A stretch of DNA of 64,000 nucleotides from Strigamia acuminata. Its lineage: Eukaryota > Arthropoda > Chilopoda > Geophilomorpha > Linotaeniidae. Positions within the stretch are counted from its first letter, which is position 1. Each line of letters begins with the position of its first letter. Shown here piece after piece: positions 19,141 to 29,835 of the stretch. Position numbers and translations under genes: made by a program. The notes under the pieces were generated by a model. It worked only from the letters and a program-made list of their open reading frames with translations, had not been told where the DNA came from and made no database searches. The stretch is from positions 9,734,001 to 9,798,000 of the forward strand of contig OX442322.1 of NCBI GenBank assembly GCA_949358305.1, given 5' to 3'.

Positions 19141-22100
19141 TCAATCAAGTTCAAGGGCTCTAATATGCCTTACAGAACGACGCAACTCTCTTCCATCGGG
19201 AAGCACAACACTAACGATGCGAATTAGTCCATCATCACCAGGAAAAACTTGTTTTATTCTGGCAAGAGGCCAAAAGTAAGGGTTGGTTCCCATCTTTTCA
19301 AGAAGAACAATCTGATCAATTTTGGGGTTTTGAAAAGATTTATCTCCTTTAGTCTCATAAAAGTTTCTTAACTGCATCAAGTAACTGTGTTTCCATATAC
19401 TCCAAAAATCCCAAATGAACTGTCTTCTTTTCTTGTCGAGTTTTCGAAGGTCACTTTTCTTGATTGCATTCAAGGTCTTGTTGATCATGTATTTCGGCAT
19501 ACCTCCCGTTAAAAAGTTTTTAGGTGAAAGGATTCTGCCGCCGTCTATATTTTCGTGTACATACGACAAAGGTCGTGAATTCAACACGGAGCTGATCTCA
19601 AGAACCAAGGTTTGTAAATTTTCTAAATCCACAGTGTGTCTCAATAAAGTTTTCCGCAATTTATCCTTTACTGAACGGACTAGTCTCTCCCAAGCTCCTC
19701 CCATCCACGGTGAGAGCGGAGGAATAAATGTCCATACAATCCTTTTCTCAGACAGAAATGTTTTTATGTCCGAACGGCCAATCAGTTTTCCCCATGACTG
19801 AATTTGTGTACTTCCTTTTTCAAAGGTTTTACTGTTGTCCGAGAAGACTTTTGCTGGACAACCGTAACGAGCACAAAATCGTCTGAATGCCAATAAGAAT
19901 TTCTCAGTGGATAAATCTTCGGACACTTCGAGATGTAAACTTCGTGTAACCATACAAGTGAATAATAAAATGTATGTTTTCTTCAATCGTTTTTTGTCCT
20001 TTCCCACAAAAATAGGTCCTAAATGATCGATTCCGGTGTGTTGAAAAGGAGCTGCTGGGGTTACTCTTTCTTTCGGTAATTCTCCAGTAGACGGATTATT
20101 TCTTGCAAGTTTAGTCCTTCTGCAAACGGAACATTCTCTTATCACAGTTTGAATGGTCCTGCGTCCTCGGAGAACCCAAAATTTCTCACGAATTCGGTAA
20201 AGTGTTTCACTCAAATCTCCATGCATGAGATCAAGATGAGTCTTGCGAATAATTAATCTAGTTACCCAACTTTCGTTATGCAAAAGAATCGGGTATTTTT
20301 CGTCAAACGAAAGCAAAGACAATCTCAGTCTGCTGCGCAAACGTAAAAGTCCATCCTCATCTAAGAAATATTCAAAATTTTTCAAAGGGGAGTATCTCTC
20401 AACTTCAGTCTTGTTTCTCACAGCTTCGATCTCTTCTCGAAAGTAGATTTCTTGTGAAAATTGAAGAATCCTAATTTGACTGGATTCCATTTCGCGTTGC
20501 GCGAGATCTTCGCCGCGAAAACGATGAGATTTCCAGCGCAAAATATACGAAAATACTCTAACTAGACGGTTGAAGTTGCGATATCTTTTGAAAAATTTGC
20601 TTATAAATGTCTCTTTGACTTGAACATTCATAACCACAATTCTTTTTTCTTCTTCGGGTAGTTTTTCTTGCACGACCTCGACTTTTTCGATTTTAGAAAC
20701 GTCCACGCCGTTCCACCAAAGTTTATTTGTCATTAATGTTTTTGCATCGTGTGGTCGTGTAAGTAGATCTGCAGGATTGAACTCTGTCGGAATATGTGAC
20801 CATTGGCTTGCGTCAGACGATGAAACAATTTCCTGAACGCGGTTAGAAACATAAGGCTTCCACTCATTTTTCTTCGAGTTGATCCAAGCCAAAGTTATGG
20901 TGGAATCAGAAAAATATCGAATGGTTTTGATTGGATAACCTGGCAGAAAGTTATTTGTCAAATACTGACACATCCGTACACCAACGACCGCAGCAGTTAA
21001 TTCAAGTCTAGGCAAGGTAATCTTTTTTGCAGGGGCTAGTCTACATTTGCTGAGTAGCAAAGTTCTTTTTCCTTTGTTGTTGACGATGAAAATTGCACAT
21101 CCAAAGGCTTTAGTGCTGGCATCACAGAAAACTTCAATACTCAACTCTTCATTAGAATAGGTTTCTAACCATCGAGGTACCTTATAGTCTTTTAATTTCT
21201 GGATGTCTCGACTCCATTCGTCAATCTCTTGCTTTTCTGAGTCCGAAATTCTTCCGTCCCAGTTCTTTGTACGTAGACAAATGTCTTGAAGAAGGAGTCT
21301 CATTTTCAAAACGACTGGAGAAATGAGTCCCATCGGGTCGAAAATAGAGGCTACCAAAGAGAGAACTTCACGTCTTGTGTTCGGAATAATGTCCATTTGT
21401 GGAATCCTGAACATGAGGACGTCTTCTTGCGTGTCCCATAAGATTCCAAGCATTTTTATCACTCCCTGTTCACAGAATTCGTCACTTCTCATGTGAAATC
21501 CCTTTTCTTTGATGTCATTGAAAACCTTTTCATTGGGTGTCGCCCATTTAACAAGTGGGAGTTTCCCGTCATCCAAAATCATTTTTAATTCTTCACAATG
21601 CTTTGTTGTGTCTGTCGTGTGATCACCTCCAGAAGTTAAATCATCCATGTATATCCCGGCGTCCAGTGCATCAACTTCTTTCGGATGTGTCTCCTTGTAT
21701 TGATCAGCTTGTTTCCGAATTGTTGCGCACAGGAGAAAAGGAGAGGAAATAACTCCAAATGGTACGACTATCATCCTCAAAATCATAATATTATTCCACA
21801 AATTTCTCCACGAATAGGGGTTCTTGAAATATTGCCTCGAGACCCACAAAAAACGCAGAAAGTTCCTATGTGTGGGGTTTATCATTACTTGGAGGAATGC
21901 TTGTTTAATGTCAGCAATGATTGGAATGCAATACAATCTGAATCTGACCATCACCAATATCAAATCTGGATTCAAAGATGGTCCAGGAAAAAGGCAGTCA
22001 TTTAATGAGCGTTTTCCTTTTTTCGCAGACGACGCATTGAATACGACTCTGAATTTCGTTGTTTCCCGGTCCTCTTTGATCACTGGATGATGTGGAATGT

Positions 22101-24393
22101 TATATATTCCTTTCTTTAGGAACCGGTCTTCAGTTGGAACTTCCTCAGCGTGGTTTTCTTCAATGTACTGCCACATTGAGTCGTCATATCGCTTCTTATA
22201 ATCGTCATTTGAGTCGATTCTCTTCAATGTGTTGGCTAATTGGTTAAGTGCGAGCTCCCAGTTTGAGTCCAAGTCAGTTTCTTGTCCATTAAAAGGCAGC
22301 ATCACCTCGTATCTTCCGTCATCGAGACGTTTTGTCGTGGCTTCAAATCGATCTCTTGTGAAATCGGATTCTTTTTCACCAGCATTAATCCCAATTGCCT
22401 CTAAGTTCCAAAGTTTGTCTAATTGTTCATGGATTTCAATGTTGCAAGTATTACAACATGAAGTCAAATCAGCTTCATCTTCGAATAAATCCGTATTTCC
22501 GGCTGCTCCGATAAGCACCCATCCAAATAACGTATTTATGAGTCCAAGATCGTCGTTGATTTTCTTTTTGCCATCTTTAATGACTTTCCACCAAGCATCA
22601 ACTCCCAAAAGAATGTCTATTTGAGATGTCTTGGCTGGCAGATCTTCGGCAAGTTCAAGATTAAGCTTCTTCACCTTTTCTATTACCGATGCATTCAAAA
22701 TGCCCTGCACTTTCGGCAAATTTTCCACTGAAAGCATTGATAATTTGAAGTTTTGTGCGTCATTCTTGCTTTGAAGAGTAACGTTGTATACGTCGTAATC
22801 AGTGGCAGCAGGCATAGAATCGTTGAACCGTTGTGTGGTCGCAGAAATACTGCCGCACTTCTTCAGTTTTAGTCGGTTCACCAGTTCAGTTGTAATGAAT
22901 GACCGATGGCTACCCGGGTCAATCATGCCTCTGATGTGGTGTGAACCTCCAGATTTGGTTTTGAGGTCAGCAACAAAAATCATAAGTTGAAGAGAAGTGG
23001 ATATCGCGCACGAGACGTGTGTGGTCACTTGCGACTCCTTGGGTTTCTCTGTCGGACTTGGAGAATTGTTCACCTCAGACTTCTTACAAATGGTTGAATG
23101 ATGTCTTCCGCCACAATGCTTGCAGGAAAACTTCACTTTGCAGTCACCAACGCGATGACCTGTTCGAAAACAATTAAAGCAAAGTCTGTTTTTCTTTATC
23201 AATTCAATCTTTGCATTGATTTCGAACTCCTTTTTGCAAGAACCGCTCAAATGGTCTTCTTGACAAAAAATGCACTTGAGTGCCTTGGAATTCGCAGACT
23301 TGTTCTCTTGTCTCGACTCTGTCTTCACTTTGGAGCTTGAAGACGATTTTGAGTCTTGCGTCGCGGTGCAAGTCGTCATGGATCCTTTAACTTTAGCCTT
23401 TTCAACTTCAGACTTTTCCTTCTTTGCTTTTTCAGATGGAGAAACAGCTTCAGTGCGTTCTGCCATAGCTACTTCCTTTTGAAAAAAGTCAAGCAAAGTC
23501 AAAATGTTCTTGCAAGACAGTCCATGGACTTGGTAAAAACGCAAAGTCATTGGAGCAGGAAACTTGCTAAGAATGTCCGGCATCAGAAATGCACCAGATG
23601 TCCGTACAGGAATCTTCAGTTGCTCTAGAAGTCGTATTGTTGAAGAAATTTTCGTCAAATTTGCTTTCAACACCTTTGTCGGGTATATGCTTGAAACAGT
23701 CTTCAAGTCTCGAATGGATTGGATGAGAGCCGTCTGTTGCGCATCCTCATCGCCATAGTTACGATCAAGTTCTTCCCGTGCCAAGTCATAGGATTCCTCG
23801 ATCAAAGGAAAGGTGGAAATCAAAGCCGCAGCCTCACCTGTACACATAGTTTGAAGGTATTGCAACTTTTCAACACTGCTCAGATCTGGGTCATTATGAA
23901 CAGAAGTTTCAAAGTTGCTCTTAAACGTCTTGTATTTGATTATCTCCCCGTCAAACTTTACAGATTCAAGTTTGGGCAACTTGGAATTCTTGCGGAAAGA
24001 AGTCGAAGTATTCAAGGATGTATTTGCACCGGAAACTGTAGACATGTTGAGTCTTCCTCCAAGGGTTGGAAGAGACCGCTTTGAAACCTCCCACCTTCTT
24101 CGGAGAAGTTCCACTCTCGTTTGTGATGATTCCAGTTTCTCGACACTCTCAAGGTAAAACGCGTGCTCACAGTAGACTTGAAGCTCGTTCAGGCCATTTA
24201 CAACGCGTGTCTCTTTCAGATTTGCAGTAAGCAGAAGCGCTTCTAACTCTCCTGGATCGCTCGTCTTCTCCGACAAAGACAGCAAGTCGTTGAGAGATGA
24301 AAGTTGTGCTTCCCACCTGGTCTCTAGTATTTCAATTTGCTCCACAGTGAGTAAATCGCGTTCGGAAGTTTCTGTATCTCTATCTCTCTCCAT
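19141..24393 (-). CDS. gag-pol: Pao-2 gag-pol polyprotein, complete
   Basis: Single 1750-residue frame with the full BEL/Pao order. A gag-like N-terminus is followed by DUF1759 (about 140-300), Cys/His knuckles (about 372-434, including CFNCFRTGHRVGDC) and a DUF1758 protease with Asp492 (IDPGSHRS). RT has YMDD at 915-918, then the A17 region (SLVASIFDPMGLISP). RNase H shows D1091, E1131, D1163 and D1209. Integrase has an HHCC finger, then D1456, D1519, E1569 (spacing 62 and 49). DUF5641 ends ...RHIRALELD. No internal stop or frameshift is seen. The ATG at 24391-24393 is supported by alignment with Pao-3's start and by a splice-acceptor-like sequence 13 bases upstream. It likely makes virus-like particles in the cytoplasm and could supply proteins to the nearby LARDs. 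Confidence 0.96.
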   Translation of the reverse strand: MERDRDTETSERDLLTVEQIEILETRWEAQLSSLNDLLSLSEKTSDPGELEALLLTANLKETRVVNGLNELQVYCEHAFYLESVEKLESSQTRVELLRRRWEVSKRSLPTLGGRLNMSTVSGANTSLNTSTSFRKNSKLPKLESVKFDGEIIKYKTFKSNFETSVHNDPDLSSVEKLQYLQTMCTGEAAALISTFPLIEESYDLAREELDRNYGDEDAQQTALIQSIRDLKTVSSIYPTKVLKANLTKISSTIRLLEQLKIPVRTSGAFLMPDILSKFPAPMTLRFYQVHGLSCKNILTLLDFFQKEVAMAERTEAVSPSEKAKKEKSEVEKAKVKGSMTTCTATQDSKSSSSSKVKTESRQENKSANSKALKCIFCQEDHLSGSCKKEFEINAKIELIKKNRLCFNCFRTGHRVGDCKVKFSCKHCGGRHHSTICKKSEVNNSPSPTEKPKESQVTTHVSCAISTSLQLMIFVADLKTKSGGSHHIRGMIDPGSHRSFITTELVNRLKLKKCGSISATTQRFNDSMPAATDYDVYNVTLQSKNDAQNFKLSMLSVENLPKVQGILNASVIEKVKKLNLELAEDLPAKTSQIDILLGVDAWWKVIKDGKKKINDDLGLINTLFGWVLIGAAGNTDLFEDEADLTSCCNTCNIEIHEQLDKLWNLEAIGINAGEKESDFTRDRFEATTKRLDDGRYEVMLPFNGQETDLDSNWELALNQLANTLKRIDSNDDYKKRYDDSMWQYIEENHAEEVPTEDRFLKKGIYNIPHHPVIKEDRETTKFRVVFNASSAKKGKRSLNDCLFPGPSLNPDLILVMVRFRLYCIPIIADIKQAFLQVMINPTHRNFLRFLWVSRQYFKNPYSWRNLWNNIMILRMIVVPFGVISSPFLLCATIRKQADQYKETHPKEVDALDAGIYMDDLTSGGDHTTDTTKHCEELKMILDDGKLPLVKWATPNEKVFNDIKEKGFHMRSDEFCEQGVIKMLGILWDTQEDVLMFRIPQMDIIPNTRREVLSLVASIFDPMGLISPVVLKMRLLLQDICLRTKNWDGRISDSEKQEIDEWSRDIQKLKDYKVPRWLETYSNEELSIEVFCDASTKAFGCAIFIVNNKGKRTLLLSKCRLAPAKKITLPRLELTAAVVGVRMCQYLTNNFLPGYPIKTIRYFSDSTITLAWINSKKNEWKPYVSNRVQEIVSSSDASQWSHIPTEFNPADLLTRPHDAKTLMTNKLWWNGVDVSKIEKVEVVQEKLPEEEKRIVVMNVQVKETFISKFFKRYRNFNRLVRVFSYILRWKSHRFRGEDLAQREMESSQIRILQFSQEIYFREEIEAVRNKTEVERYSPLKNFEYFLDEDGLLRLRSRLRLSLLSFDEKYPILLHNESWVTRLIIRKTHLDLMHGDLSETLYRIREKFWVLRGRRTIQTVIRECSVCRRTKLARNNPSTGELPKERVTPAAPFQHTGIDHLGPIFVGKDKKRLKKTYILLFTCMVTRSLHLEVSEDLSTEKFLLAFRRFCARYGCPAKVFSDNSKTFEKGSTQIQSWGKLIGRSDIKTFLSEKRIVWTFIPPLSPWMGGAWERLVRSVKDKLRKTLLRHTVDLENLQTLVLEISSVLNSRPLSYVHENIDGGRILSPKNFLTGGMPKYMINKTLNAIKKSDLRKLDKKRRQFIWDFWSIWKHSYLMQLRNFYETKGDKSFQNPKIDQIVLLEKMGTNPYFWPLARIKQVFPGDDGLIRIVSVVLPDGRELRRSVRHIRALELD

Positions 24394-24406
24394 CTCAAAT
24401 TCACGG

Positions 24407-24408
24407 CT
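24407..24408 (-). promoter_or_regulatory. Candidate 3' splice site before Pao-2 gag-pol
   Basis: The element strand reads CTGTTTCATAATTTACAG, then 13 bases to the ATG. It matches the acceptor consensus and the placement seen in Pao-1 and Pao-3. Confidence 0.45.
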
Positions 24409-24737
24409 GTAAATTATGAAACAGAAGATAATATTTTGAACAACAAAACACTTCGCTTTAAACTTAAAAGGAATAAATTATAAACTTTACACTTGAAAAG
24501 AATAAAATTCACAATCATTTACTTTAAAAGAACAGAATTTTTCAAAGTTTTCTTGCCCAAACGACAAAAAACCTTGAAAATGCACAAGAATATCGAGTGT
24601 TTTAGCAATCAAGGATGCTAAAACAAACGAGCGACCTTGATCACGTATTAAAAACGTGACTCAAAAAGTCCTACACAAGTTTGAATTATTTCTGCTGTTC
24701 GTACGGAACGAATCTAGCCAGAAAATCACTATCAGAT

Positions 24738-25253
24738 TCACGAGAATAACTGACAGCTCTTGCAATGAGAGACTGAACAGTTTCTAACTCCAAAAAATCT
24801 AAATCTCCCCTGGTTAAGCCAGTTATATGGAGATGCATGCACAAAAATCAAGAAAGCACTTGAAAAATTCACAATAAAATACACTTTCAGTGAATTTTCC
24901 CTCAAAACTAGCTTAGGAAAAAGCAAAAACAGCTTTGAAATACCCAATACAATACCCTCATGCAACCAAAATCTTAGAAATACAAGCACTGAATGCAAAA
25001 CACAAGAATAAGCAATTATTTCAGGGGCAAATCGGCTTTCCAGCACAGCGCGTTGTGTAATCCAAGATGTCGACCGAAGAATCTCGTTGCTTGCACAGAA
25101 ATGTTCGTGATCGACGCCAAATAAATCCCCGTTGTGGCTGTTGCCACGTTGAACGACGACCATTCTAGCAGACGACGACTCACGGACGTATTTTCCGTCA
25201 ATCGCACCAGATGCACGGTTGAACGTATCAAAGATGAACCGGAAAAAACTCAC
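24738..25253 (-). CDS. Possible leader ORF of Pao-2
   Basis: Open frame of about 171 codons in the leader between primer site and gag. It aligns in frame with the Pao-3 leader frame: shared segments include VQR-x(2)-S-x(2)-GD-x-FG and WITQRxVLESxFAPxIIA. Around WITQR many differences fall at third codon positions, which favours protein-level conservation. The 25253 start is GTG, part of a donor-like GTGAGT, and no early in-frame ATG exists, so the start or splicing pattern is unknown. GAIDGKYVR recalls Harbinger transposases, but I see no further support for that. Confidence 0.35.
   Translation of the reverse strand: MSFFRFIFDTFNRASGAIDGKYVRESSSARMVVVQRGNSHNGDLFGVDHEHFCASNEILRSTSWITQRAVLESRFAPEIIAYSCVLHSVLVFLRFWLHEGIVLGISKLFLLFPKLVLRENSLKVYFIVNFSSAFLIFVHASPYNWLNQGRFRFFGVRNCSVSHCKSCQLFS
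25043..25058 (-). promoter_or_regulatory. Shared leader motif variant ACACAACGCGCTGTGC (Pao-2)
   Basis: Minus-strand site 245 nt from the 5' LTR. It shares ACACAACGC and the trailing GTGC with the motif in Pao-1, D and the LARDs. Confidence 0.45.
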
Positions 25254-25264
25254 AAGAAGCAGAC

Positions 25265-25288
25265 GAAATCCATGGTCACGTGCACCAA
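25265..25288 (-). other. Pao-2 primer-binding site (tRNA-like)
   Basis: On the element strand TGGTGCACGTGACC...GGATTTCG begins 15 nt after the LTR end. The complement has a CACCA end and a T-loop-like CGAAATCC. Confidence 0.6.
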
Positions 25289-25302
25289 AAATTCTTATTC
25301 GA

Positions 25303-26774
25303 TGTTGCGGTCAGTCAACAGGAACAGAGAAGAACTGAGATGTGGCGATTCGAAACTCCCGCCAACAAACTCAAACGATCGTATAGTGAAATTCGTACGT
25401 GTACCGTGTGGAAATGCACTTGATTCGCCTCAAAATCTCCTGTTACATGAAGGTTTAACTGTTGGAAACACTTTTGCATGGTATCCAAGTGCTTGCTGAT
25501 CCATTGGCCAGTCTGGGAAAAATGGTTCTCTACTCAGGACACATTGGAAATGGGTCAAAAGCAGAAAATACAAGAGTTAACATTAACACGACTATTTTAA
25601 TCAAATATAAAATGGCAACTCAATAATTACACATTATCAATCAAAAGGCACGCAACAAGCCAATTGTCGTCAAAGTACAATAAAGAAAATACTCCGTTGC
25701 CACGGAAACGGAGGAAATGCAATTTCAAGCAAAGACAACAAATTACGAGAAATGTATTAAAAATAATGTGTAATAGCTCAAAATGAGCACAAAAAACTCA
25801 GGAATAATAAAGTCTATCGTAACAACAAAATTCGTTAATCAAAACACTGAGAAAACAGCGAAAACAGTGATCGCTAGGCAGACAATTGGGCCTAACCAAT
25901 CAAAGACAAGCAAAATGACATAATCATCAAGTTTGAATTCAAAGTCACACACAAAACCAAATAAGTAAAGATTTTGCATTGAAATACATTAAAACTAAAT
26001 AGTACTAACACCAATTGAGATATAAAAACAAAGCGACATGAAAGATTTACAAATCATCGGCAAAATCCAACATGGCGTCCGGTAAACTCTACATTGGCGG
26101 CAAAACACAAGGTTTGAATTTCAACACAAGAAATAACTTATGTAAACACTTTGAAATAAGTAAATAAGTTCAGGGAATGTAATTTCCCGCAAAACAAGAC
26201 ACTTTTTAATGAAAGAACACTTGAAATCAACCGCAAACCGAACGAAACGATCTTGGACGGCAACGCACATGCGGGGTCCGTCACGATCGCTCGTAGCAGA
26301 AAAACGGCTGTTCCGGGACGAAATTAGAGTGCACGAATCAACAGATCACCCCCAAATTAGTCTAAAACAATGTCAAAAACAATTCTAACCATCAAAATTC
26401 CGTCCAAACGGAAGGTTAGAAGTTTGAACAAAAACCGAACTAGAACTTGAAATATGACGTCACGTCGATAACACTAGTGAACTGTTTAACGACAAATGCA
26501 CCAAATTTCACCCGAAATCACACAAATTGATAGAAAATGAATAAAGTAACACAAAATCACGCAATAAACACTAGAAATAAATGCAATAAACAATGGAATA
26601 TCACATTTCATCAAACATCAGTATCTGAAAGCACTAAAAACATTTTAATAATGCAAAAATCCTGTAAATAAAAACTGAAATGTTATGCAAAATAAAACAC
26701 ACTTTGGAAACATTTATTCAGACACAAATTGGCAATAAAAGTAGTTTCTAAATTATTCCACGTTGTTTGCAACA
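25303..26774 (-). repeat. Pao-2 5' LTR
   Basis: 1472 bp, uninterrupted. It provides the empty-site sequence for E3 (ACGTCGATAAC at 26462). Element-strand termini are TGTTGCAAAC and ACCGCAACA. Confidence 0.95.
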
Positions 26775-26778
26775 CACC

Positions 26779-27854
26779 TGGATTGGTCGGGAGATGTGTT
26801 GTCGGTCACTTGTGGTCGTTTTGATGTGATCGTTTTAGTGGTTTAGTAATTCTGTGTATTAGTTTAAGAATTATTAGAGTTGTTTTGAGATAGGCATATT
26901 TTATTTCATTGTTGTTTACCTTTTGCTTGATGTTTTAGGGGGTCAGCGACTTTCCAAGACGTGAGGCAGCAGGTGGCGAGCGGCATAAGCTCCCGTGACA
27001 GTTGACGGCATTTGCACGCATCGGATCCGCGTGTGTGTCTAGAGCGGCGTCGATACGCCTTGGTTTGGACTCTCGTTCGAGTCCCCACGCCGTTTGGAAG
27101 GTCCTTGCGTCGATGTCTGGTCAAGGGCGGCTATGGAAGTCTGTCTGGCTCGCTCCTGTTCGCCTGCACAGCTGTTAGCAAGTTGCTGTGCCGCCATCTT
27201 GCATGATGAGCGGTTGGCTTTTGTCTTTGAGAAGGAAAGTTGGCTTTCCTCCGGAACTAAGATTGGGAATTGTTAATACTTGTTTATTTATGTATTTTAT
27301 GCCTCTAATAGATGTTAAGATTAAGCTTTTATTACTTGTTATCAATTTGATGTAAAAGGGTTAAGTTTGAGACACGTAGCGCCCTCTTTGGAGGCAATAA
27401 GTTATTTATAATGAGTAATTGTTGCTTGTAAATAAGCCTATTTTAGCGCCATTGTTCACGGTTGCTAGGCGCTTGTTGTTGCTAGGCTTAGTTGTTGTTG
27501 CTGTTGTTACTAGCTGTTGCTAGAAGAAGTTTGTTATGGTTGATTTAGAATAAATAAGTTGTTATTCTTTTCTCTTTCTCTGATGTTCTTCCTTTGGATT
27601 ATTTCTGAAATGAGTTCCCAGAGAATGAGTGAGTAGAGAGCCAAGCTGACTCTCCTCCTCCTTGAAGACACATTTGCTTGCCCATTAGCTGAGATGTTTT
27701 TCCCATCTGATCTACTGTTTGAGAACTAGGCCTAATGCTAGGCCTAACGCTTTCTGCTGCTGGAATTTCTACTATACGATCATGGATGCGCAACAGGACA
27801 GTTGCCTATGAATGTACCACGCGACTTCCGAGTTCGACATGTCTGTTTGCAACA
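26779..27854 (+). repeat. Pao-1 3' LTR, second part
   Basis: 1076 bp completing the 3' LTR. It matches 4945-6020, carries AATAAA at 27549-27554 and ends TTTGCAACA, followed by the GTGT duplication (27855-27858). Confidence 0.95.
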
Positions 27855-27858
27855 GTGT

Positions 27859-28312
27859 AGTTGCTGCGCAACCTACAACAATTAGAGCAACGAGTGGCAA
27901 CAATCACTCGCAAGAGGCGAATTGTCCCTCTAGTGACAAAATGATAAAGCGTATACAAGAAAATACACAGTTTCAAGTATAAAATCATTACAAAAGGCAC
28001 AAAACCGTAATACATTAAGCCAAAGTGTTTCAAATAAATGAACTAACTTAGGAACTAACAGCAGCGACTCTTTGGACGAATCCAAGCAGTAAAACTCCAA
28101 AGAATCAAAGGAAAAATACAAGATTACCTTAAGAAAGACAGCTTAAATCAGGTAAAACATAACTCCCACGTCACAAACTACACGAAATTCATTTAACATT
28201 TAGCCAAAACTTAAGCTGCACTATTAACTAAACACAAACTTAAATAATTGATCAATTCAAGCAAATCCGCTATTGCGATAGCAAAAAATCCATGTTGCGC
28301 GTGCTCGCAACA
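27859..28312 (-). repeat. LARD copy A 5' LTR, proximal part
   Basis: 454 bp completing the LTR begun at 4443. It ends GTGCTCGCAACA, the reverse complement of the hairpin start TGTTGCGAGCACGCGCAACA. Confidence 0.92.
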
Positions 28313-29835
28313 CGGCGTCGCCAATAGACACGTGGCGCACACGCAAGAACCTTCAGAAAATCCGACTGAACGGGTTTTCTAACCAAAACGACGTGAGAAC
28401 ATTGCGGGAGCTTGTCCGAAAACTCAGTCTGTCAACCCGTAGACAGACGCTTAAACTAAACGGAAACTAAAAATGGGAGAACAGAAATCCTTGTCAGAGA
28501 GGAAAGGCGCTGGTCCAAAACAATCGTCCAACCAAACACCGAGGTTAGAAGTCTCAGAACCGAAAACTAAACGTCGTCGAAAAAAGGAAAACTGTCACAA
28601 AAACTCTTGATCGAGCATGGCCTCGCAAGGAACATGACATACATGAAGACTAGAAGAAACTTGAAACGCAAAAAAGAACAAACTTGAGACACGGCAGACT
28701 TCACCGCCTCGTTGTCCTCGAGCCAGCGCTCAAGTGGCAACGTGCCACGGAAACCTCCGTCCGCACGAAAACACGAGCTGCGAACTCAAACTTAATAAAC
28801 TATTAAGGACGACCCTTTTCTAGAAAACAAGAAAAATGCAAAATAAGGGAATGAATGCGTTGACCCAGACCTATCGTCTGACCAACCACCCAGCATTCGT
28901 ACGAAGAACTAGAAAATGCCGTCAAGACCTAGGCACCACTCTTTTGCAAAGAGTGACCAACTAACAACTTACCCAAAGCCATGACCACCTAGCTAACATG
29001 ATCACGCCAGAAAGAGGAAAAAGAGAACGAGAAGGCATGAAGCTCAGGCAATGCGAACCATTCGCAGCAACTGCCACGCAAAGGCGTTGACCGCACCCTG
29101 ACTTGACATGAACCCACGAAACCGCTAAGAGCAGAGAATAAAGAAAAAAGGAAAGACTTAGTCAGGTGACTGTGTAAACCATCTGCGACCTCTTGTCCAC
29201 AGCGACAAGGAAACACGCGCACGCTGACCCATCAACCACAACTTTATCTAACTAACAAGAGAAAAACGGTTCAATTATCTAAACAGAACGAGCACGTTCC
29301 GTGCAAATAAATACCGGCTAAAACGTCAATATTATCACTAAAGCTATTGGCCAAGTATGGCCTCACAAAGGAAACTAGCAAACCGGAACTGTGAAAACCA
29401 GCAAGAATTCCAAAACACTAAACTTTCTGCTTTTTTTTTTCGAAGAGGGAACAAGTCCGTACCCAAATAATCAATCCATTTCCTCCCCACGAGAAAAGAA
29501 AGGAAAGGGACCTGCTTCTTTTTGAAGATCAACAGGTGTCATATGATACTGAAAAACGTTGGAAGCAGTGCAACTGCAACCAAATGAAGCGAAGCTACAC
29601 TTCCTTCACGAAAACTAATCACGTCGTTGAAAAGAAATTAAAACCGGTGGCTTTCTTTCAACCGAGCTGCGCTTTACGAATGCGCCTTGAACAAAGAGGT
29701 ACCCGATGGACATCGCGTCCGCACTCGGGCCACCGTGTAGCCTGTTGTGAGCAGACTACCACGAAGACTGAAACTTCTTTAACCGAGGGGGGAAATAGAA
29801 ACTAGATCTAGTTAAAACCCCATGCTCCAATAAGG
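28313..29835 (-). other. LARD copy C internal region, left piece
   Basis: Equivalent to copy A 223-1745 with no difference noticed. No recognisable gene. It ends at the AAGG site used by copy B. Confidence 0.88.

Larger units (their letters stand above)
11659..26774 (-). mobile_element. Pao-2, BEL/Pao LTR retrotransposon holding LARD E3
   Basis: Minus-strand element inserted in the 3' LTR of Pao-1 with a CACC duplication (11655-11658, 26775-26778). The 5' LTR is 25303-26774 (1472 bp) and the internal region 19083-25302. The 3' LTR is 11659-12821 plus 18774-19082 (1163 + 309 = 1472 bp after removing E3). Without E3 it is about 9.16 kb. LTRs are equal in length and look identical. One uninterrupted gag-pol frame has every expected catalytic residue, so this is the best candidate in the window for an intact, potentially active element. 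Confidence 0.95.
4750..27854 (+). mobile_element. Pao-1, BEL/Pao LTR retrotransposon split by Pao-2
   Basis: Autonomous-type element inserted in LARD A's 5' LTR with a 4-bp GTGT duplication. The 5' LTR is 4750-6020 (1271 bp), the internal region 6021-11463, and the 3' LTR 11464-11658 plus 26779-27854 (195 + 1076 = 1271 bp once Pao-2 and one copy of its CACC duplication are removed). The two LTRs have exactly equal length and show no difference where I compared them, which implies recent insertion. Without Pao-2 the element is 7985 bp. It carries one long gag-pol frame that lacks the RNase H domain. LTR termini are TGTTGCGAGC...TTTGCAACA. Confidence 0.95.
1..28312 (-). mobile_element. LARD copy A, non-autonomous LTR element split by Pao-1
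   Basis: Minus-strand LTR element whose 3' LTR lies mostly left of the window (only its last six bases, 1-6, are present). The internal region is 7-4442 and the 5' LTR is 4443-4749 plus 27859-28312. Pao-1 (4750-27854) interrupts that LTR with a GTGT duplication at 4746-4749 and 27855-27858. Rejoined, the LTR is 761 bp, the same length as both LTRs of copy B, and the internal region (4436 bp) matches B in length and, by eye, in sequence. After the LTR end the DNA resumes as LARD internal sequence (CGGC at 28313, equivalent to position 223), so A was itself inserted into another LARD, copy C. No pol-type protein is encoded. Confidence 0.9.

Noticed and set aside
24738-25253. Harbinger-type transposase in the Pao-2 leader, suggested by GAIDGKYVR
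   Set aside because: Only this short string resembles the family. No further DDE motif is visible and Pao-3's homologous frame lacks the match.
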